Assembly (NCBI GenBank): GCA_017984185.1
Contig: JAGNZX010000022.1
Span: 1-7,850 of the forward strand
DNA length: 7,850 nucleotides
DNA from: Minisyncoccota bacterium
Lineage (GTDB): Bacteria; Patescibacteriota; Minisyncoccia; Phycocordibacterales; UBA9973
Direction of reading: 5' to 3'
Positions within the stretch are counted from its first letter, which is position 1. Each line of letters begins with the position of its first letter. Below, piece by piece: positions 6,765-7,850 of the stretch. The translations under genes were made by a program, and so were the position numbers. The notes below the pieces were generated by a model. It had not been told where the DNA came from. It ran no database searches and was given only the letters and a program-made list of their open reading frames with translations.

Positions 6765-6795
6765 TTGACGTTTTTTTGTTTAAGCTTTTTATTAT
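6765..6795 (+). promoter_or_regulatory. Weak second promoter-like site upstream of rpsS
   Basis: TTGACG (6765-6770) and TATTAT (6790-6795) are separated by 19 nt; an overlapping TATAAT (6793-6798) would need 22 nt. Spacing is poor compared with the promoter at 6816-6843. The intervening T-rich stretch may instead help release the preceding RNA. Confidence 0.22.
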
Positions 6796-6815
6796 AATGG
6801 TATTTTGGAATCTAG

Positions 6816-6843
6816 TTGACATTAACGTAAAATTTGCTATTAT
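6816..6843 (+). promoter_or_regulatory. Promoter of the rpsS-rplV-rpsC unit
   Basis: TTGACA (6816-6821), a 16-nt spacer ending in TGC, and TATTAT (6838-6843), followed by CAACCC and a predicted start at A6850. This matches the tuf promoter element for element, including C-ACC-AA after the -10. It restarts S10-operon transcription after the terminator and the structured RNA. Confidence 0.85.
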
Positions 6844-6849
6844 CAACCC

Positions 6850-6870
6850 AAGCTCGTTCAGAGCTTTTTT
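6850..6870 (+). promoter_or_regulatory. 5'-terminal hairpin plus U run in the rpsS leader
   Basis: AAGCTC (6850-6855) pairs with GAGCTT (6861-6866) around the loop GTTCA, followed by four more Ts. It begins on the predicted first base of the mRNA, as in the tuf leader, and ends 13 nt before the rpsS ATG. The stem sequence differs from that of tuf while the layout is kept, which argues for selection on structure. Confidence 0.6.
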
Positions 6871-6883
6871 AATGCAATAAATC

Positions 6884-7240
6884 ATGACCCGATCACTTAA
6901 AAAAGGAATAAATGTAGACGAAGGATTGCTCGCAAAAATTGCTGGCAAAAACCCTCTTTCTACTCCCGTCATCAAGACCTGGAAGCGTGCCTGTGTTATC
7001 TCTCCCGAGATGCTTGGTTTCGTTTTTGGTGTTCACAATGGAAAAACTCACGTAGAAGTATTGGTTACCGAAGATATGGTTGGTCACCGACTTGGCGAAT
7101 TTTCTCCAACCAAGAAATTTACTAAACACGGCGGTAAGATGCAAAAAGAATTAGAAATGAAGAAGAAAGAAGCTGAAATTGCTCAGGCTAAAGGTGCGAC
7201 CGAAGCTGCAGCTGGAGCCAAGGATGGAGCTAAGAAATAA
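6884..7240 (+). CDS. rpsS: Small subunit ribosomal protein S19 with an Ala/Lys-rich C-terminal tail
   Basis: 30S head protein that contacts S13 and the A-site finger of the large subunit. The N-terminus MTRSLKKG replaces the usual PRSLKKG, followed by VIKTWKRACVISPEMLGF (29-46), VHNGKTHVEVLVTEDMVGHRLGEFSPT (50-76) and FTKHGGK, all S19 hallmarks. The core ends near residue 85; E. coli S19 has 92 residues and this one 118. The extra part (about 86-118) is a Lys/Glu-rich predicted helix followed by low-complexity Ala, Gly and Lys, probably disordered or rRNA-binding. First gene of the second unit, with its own promoter; the gap to rplV is 30 nt. Confidence 0.96.
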   Translation: MTRSLKKGINVDEGLLAKIAGKNPLSTPVIKTWKRACVISPEMLGFVFGVHNGKTHVEVLVTEDMVGHRLGEFSPTKKFTKHGGKMQKELEMKKKEAEIAQAKGATEAAAGAKDGAKK

Positions 7241-7270
7241 AACTACGAGCTTAACGCCACATAAAATTAT

Positions 7271-7651
7271 ATGAAAGCTTTTTTAAAAAATTACAGACAA
7301 TCACCACGAAAAGTTCGCCTAGTTGCAGGGCTTATTCGTCGCAAGAACGTAGCCCAAGCTATCGTAGCTCTCGAGCACTTACCAAAGCGTGCTTCTCTTC
7401 CGATCAAGAAGCTTTTATTTTCTGCAATTGCTAATGCTAAAGCTAAAGGTATCGATCAAGAAAATTTATATATCAAAGAAATCATGGTAGACAAAGGTAT
7501 TACCATGAAGCGTATGATGCCAGCAGCTATGGGAACAGGGCACCGAATCAACAAACGAACCAGTCATATCGAATTAGTATTGGATGAAAAAGTAGTCGCA
7601 GTTAAAAAGTCGAAAGTTAAGAGTTCAAAAAAGCTAGCAACTAAAAGCTAA
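7271..7651 (+). CDS. rplV: Large subunit ribosomal protein L22 with altered tunnel hairpin
   Basis: An assembly protein whose long beta-hairpin lines the nascent peptide tunnel. Seen: YRQSPRKVRLVAGLIRRK (8-25), ANAKAKGIDQENLYIKEI (54-71) and the C-terminal strand INKRTSHIELVL (93-104). The hairpin tip, usually of the form MPRAKGRADRI as in E. coli, reads MPAAMGTGHRI (83-93), with three basic residues replaced by Ala, Met and Thr. At 126 residues it is longer than the usual 110 because of a Lys/Ser-rich tail (about 106-126), while the N-terminus is short. The start is preceded by ATAAAATTAT and no Shine-Dalgarno sequence. Followed by rpsC after 23 nt. Confidence 0.95.
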   Translation: MKAFLKNYRQSPRKVRLVAGLIRRKNVAQAIVALEHLPKRASLPIKKLLFSAIANAKAKGIDQENLYIKEIMVDKGITMKRMMPAAMGTGHRINKRTSHIELVLDEKVVAVKKSKVKSSKKLATKS

Positions 7652-7674
7652 AACCTATAAACTAATTCATTAAT

Positions 7675-7850
7675 ATGTCAAAAATAGTTCACCCATACGC
7701 ACATAGATTGATAATGCTTCGAGATTGGAAATCTCGCTGGTTTGCTGATCCTAAAAAATATGTCACTTATTTGAAGGGTGATGTCTTGGTACGCCAATGG
7801 TTGGAAAAGAAATTGCGTGGCATGTATGTTTCTACAATCGAAATCGAAAG
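7675..7850 (+). CDS. rpsC: Small subunit ribosomal protein S3, N-terminal part (3' end cut by window)
   Basis: Part of the mRNA entry channel of the 30S subunit and involved in mRNA unwinding. The visible 58 residues match the S3 N-terminus: IVHPYAHRLIMLRDWKSRWF (4-23), then VTYLKGDVLVRQWLEKKL (30-47) and STIEIE, leading into the first KH-type domain. Most bacteria read KVHPIGFRLG here, and the PYAHRL form suggests a CPR/Patescibacteria protein (from memory, not searched). The order rpsS-rplV-rpsC is the normal S10-operon order. The ORF continues past the window with no stop; E. coli S3 has 233 residues, so about a quarter is seen. Confidence 0.95.
   Translation, partial: MSKIVHPYAHRLIMLRDWKSRWFADPKKYVTYLKGDVLVRQWLEKKLRGMYVSTIEIE

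Noticed and set aside
6736..6975. 79-codon open frame on the - strand crossing the RNA end and the rpsS start
   Set aside because: It runs through the rpsS promoter and S19 coding sequence with no recognisable protein features.
7720..7736. Perfect 7-bp inverted repeat CGAGATT/AATCTCG at the start of rpsC
   Set aside because: It encodes the conserved LRDWKSR stretch of S3 and has no U run; most likely a coincidence of codon use.

Overview
The window looks like a chromosomal segment of an uncultivated, small-genome bacterium, most likely Candidate Phyla Radiation/Patescibacteria and probably Parcubacteria-like. This is an inference from the style of the ribosomal proteins (for example the S3 N-terminus HPYAHRL followed by RDWKSRWF, the altered L3 loop, and extra tails on S10, S19 and L22). 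AT-rich, Shine-Dalgarno-less start regions and dense packing point the same way. No rRNA is present to prove it.

Layout. (1) 1-2116 holds late pyrimidine biosynthesis. It starts with the 3' part of pyrE (cut by the window edge), overlapping pyrF by ATGA on the + strand. A class 1-like pyrD on the - strand converges on pyrF so tightly that the two stop codons share the bases TTAA. Together these genes carry dihydroorotate to UMP. (2) 2155-6397 is a + strand translation operon: a strong promoter, a leader with hairpins, then tuf (EF-Tu), rpsJ (S10), rplC (L3), rplD (L4), rplW (L23) and rplB (L2). It is closed by a clear intrinsic terminator right after rplB. (3) 6398-6815 holds no protein gene. 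It contains a promoter-like site and an unusually GC-rich, strongly self-complementary stretch of about 330 nt, which I call as an unidentified structured non-coding RNA gene. It sits between rplB and rpsS, where the classical S10 operon is normally uninterrupted. (4) 6816-7850 restarts the S10 operon from a second promoter: rpsS (S19), rplV (L22) and the 5' end of rpsC (S3, cut by the window edge).

The most interesting points are these. First, the structured RNA inside the S10 operon has its own promoter-like sequence and an internal imperfect tandem repeat; I cannot assign it to RNase P RNA, tmRNA or SRP RNA. Second, the tuf and rpsS promoters are near-identical: TTGACA, 16-nt spacer ending in TGC, TATTAT, then C-ACC-AA. 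In both, the predicted first transcribed bases are the start of a 6-bp hairpin followed by a U run. Third, starts from tuf to rpsC lack a Shine-Dalgarno sequence and instead carry an A/T-rich block ending directly at the ATG. Fourth, several ribosomal proteins have altered functional loops (L3 near the peptidyl transferase centre, L22 at the exit tunnel, L2 beside its key histidine).
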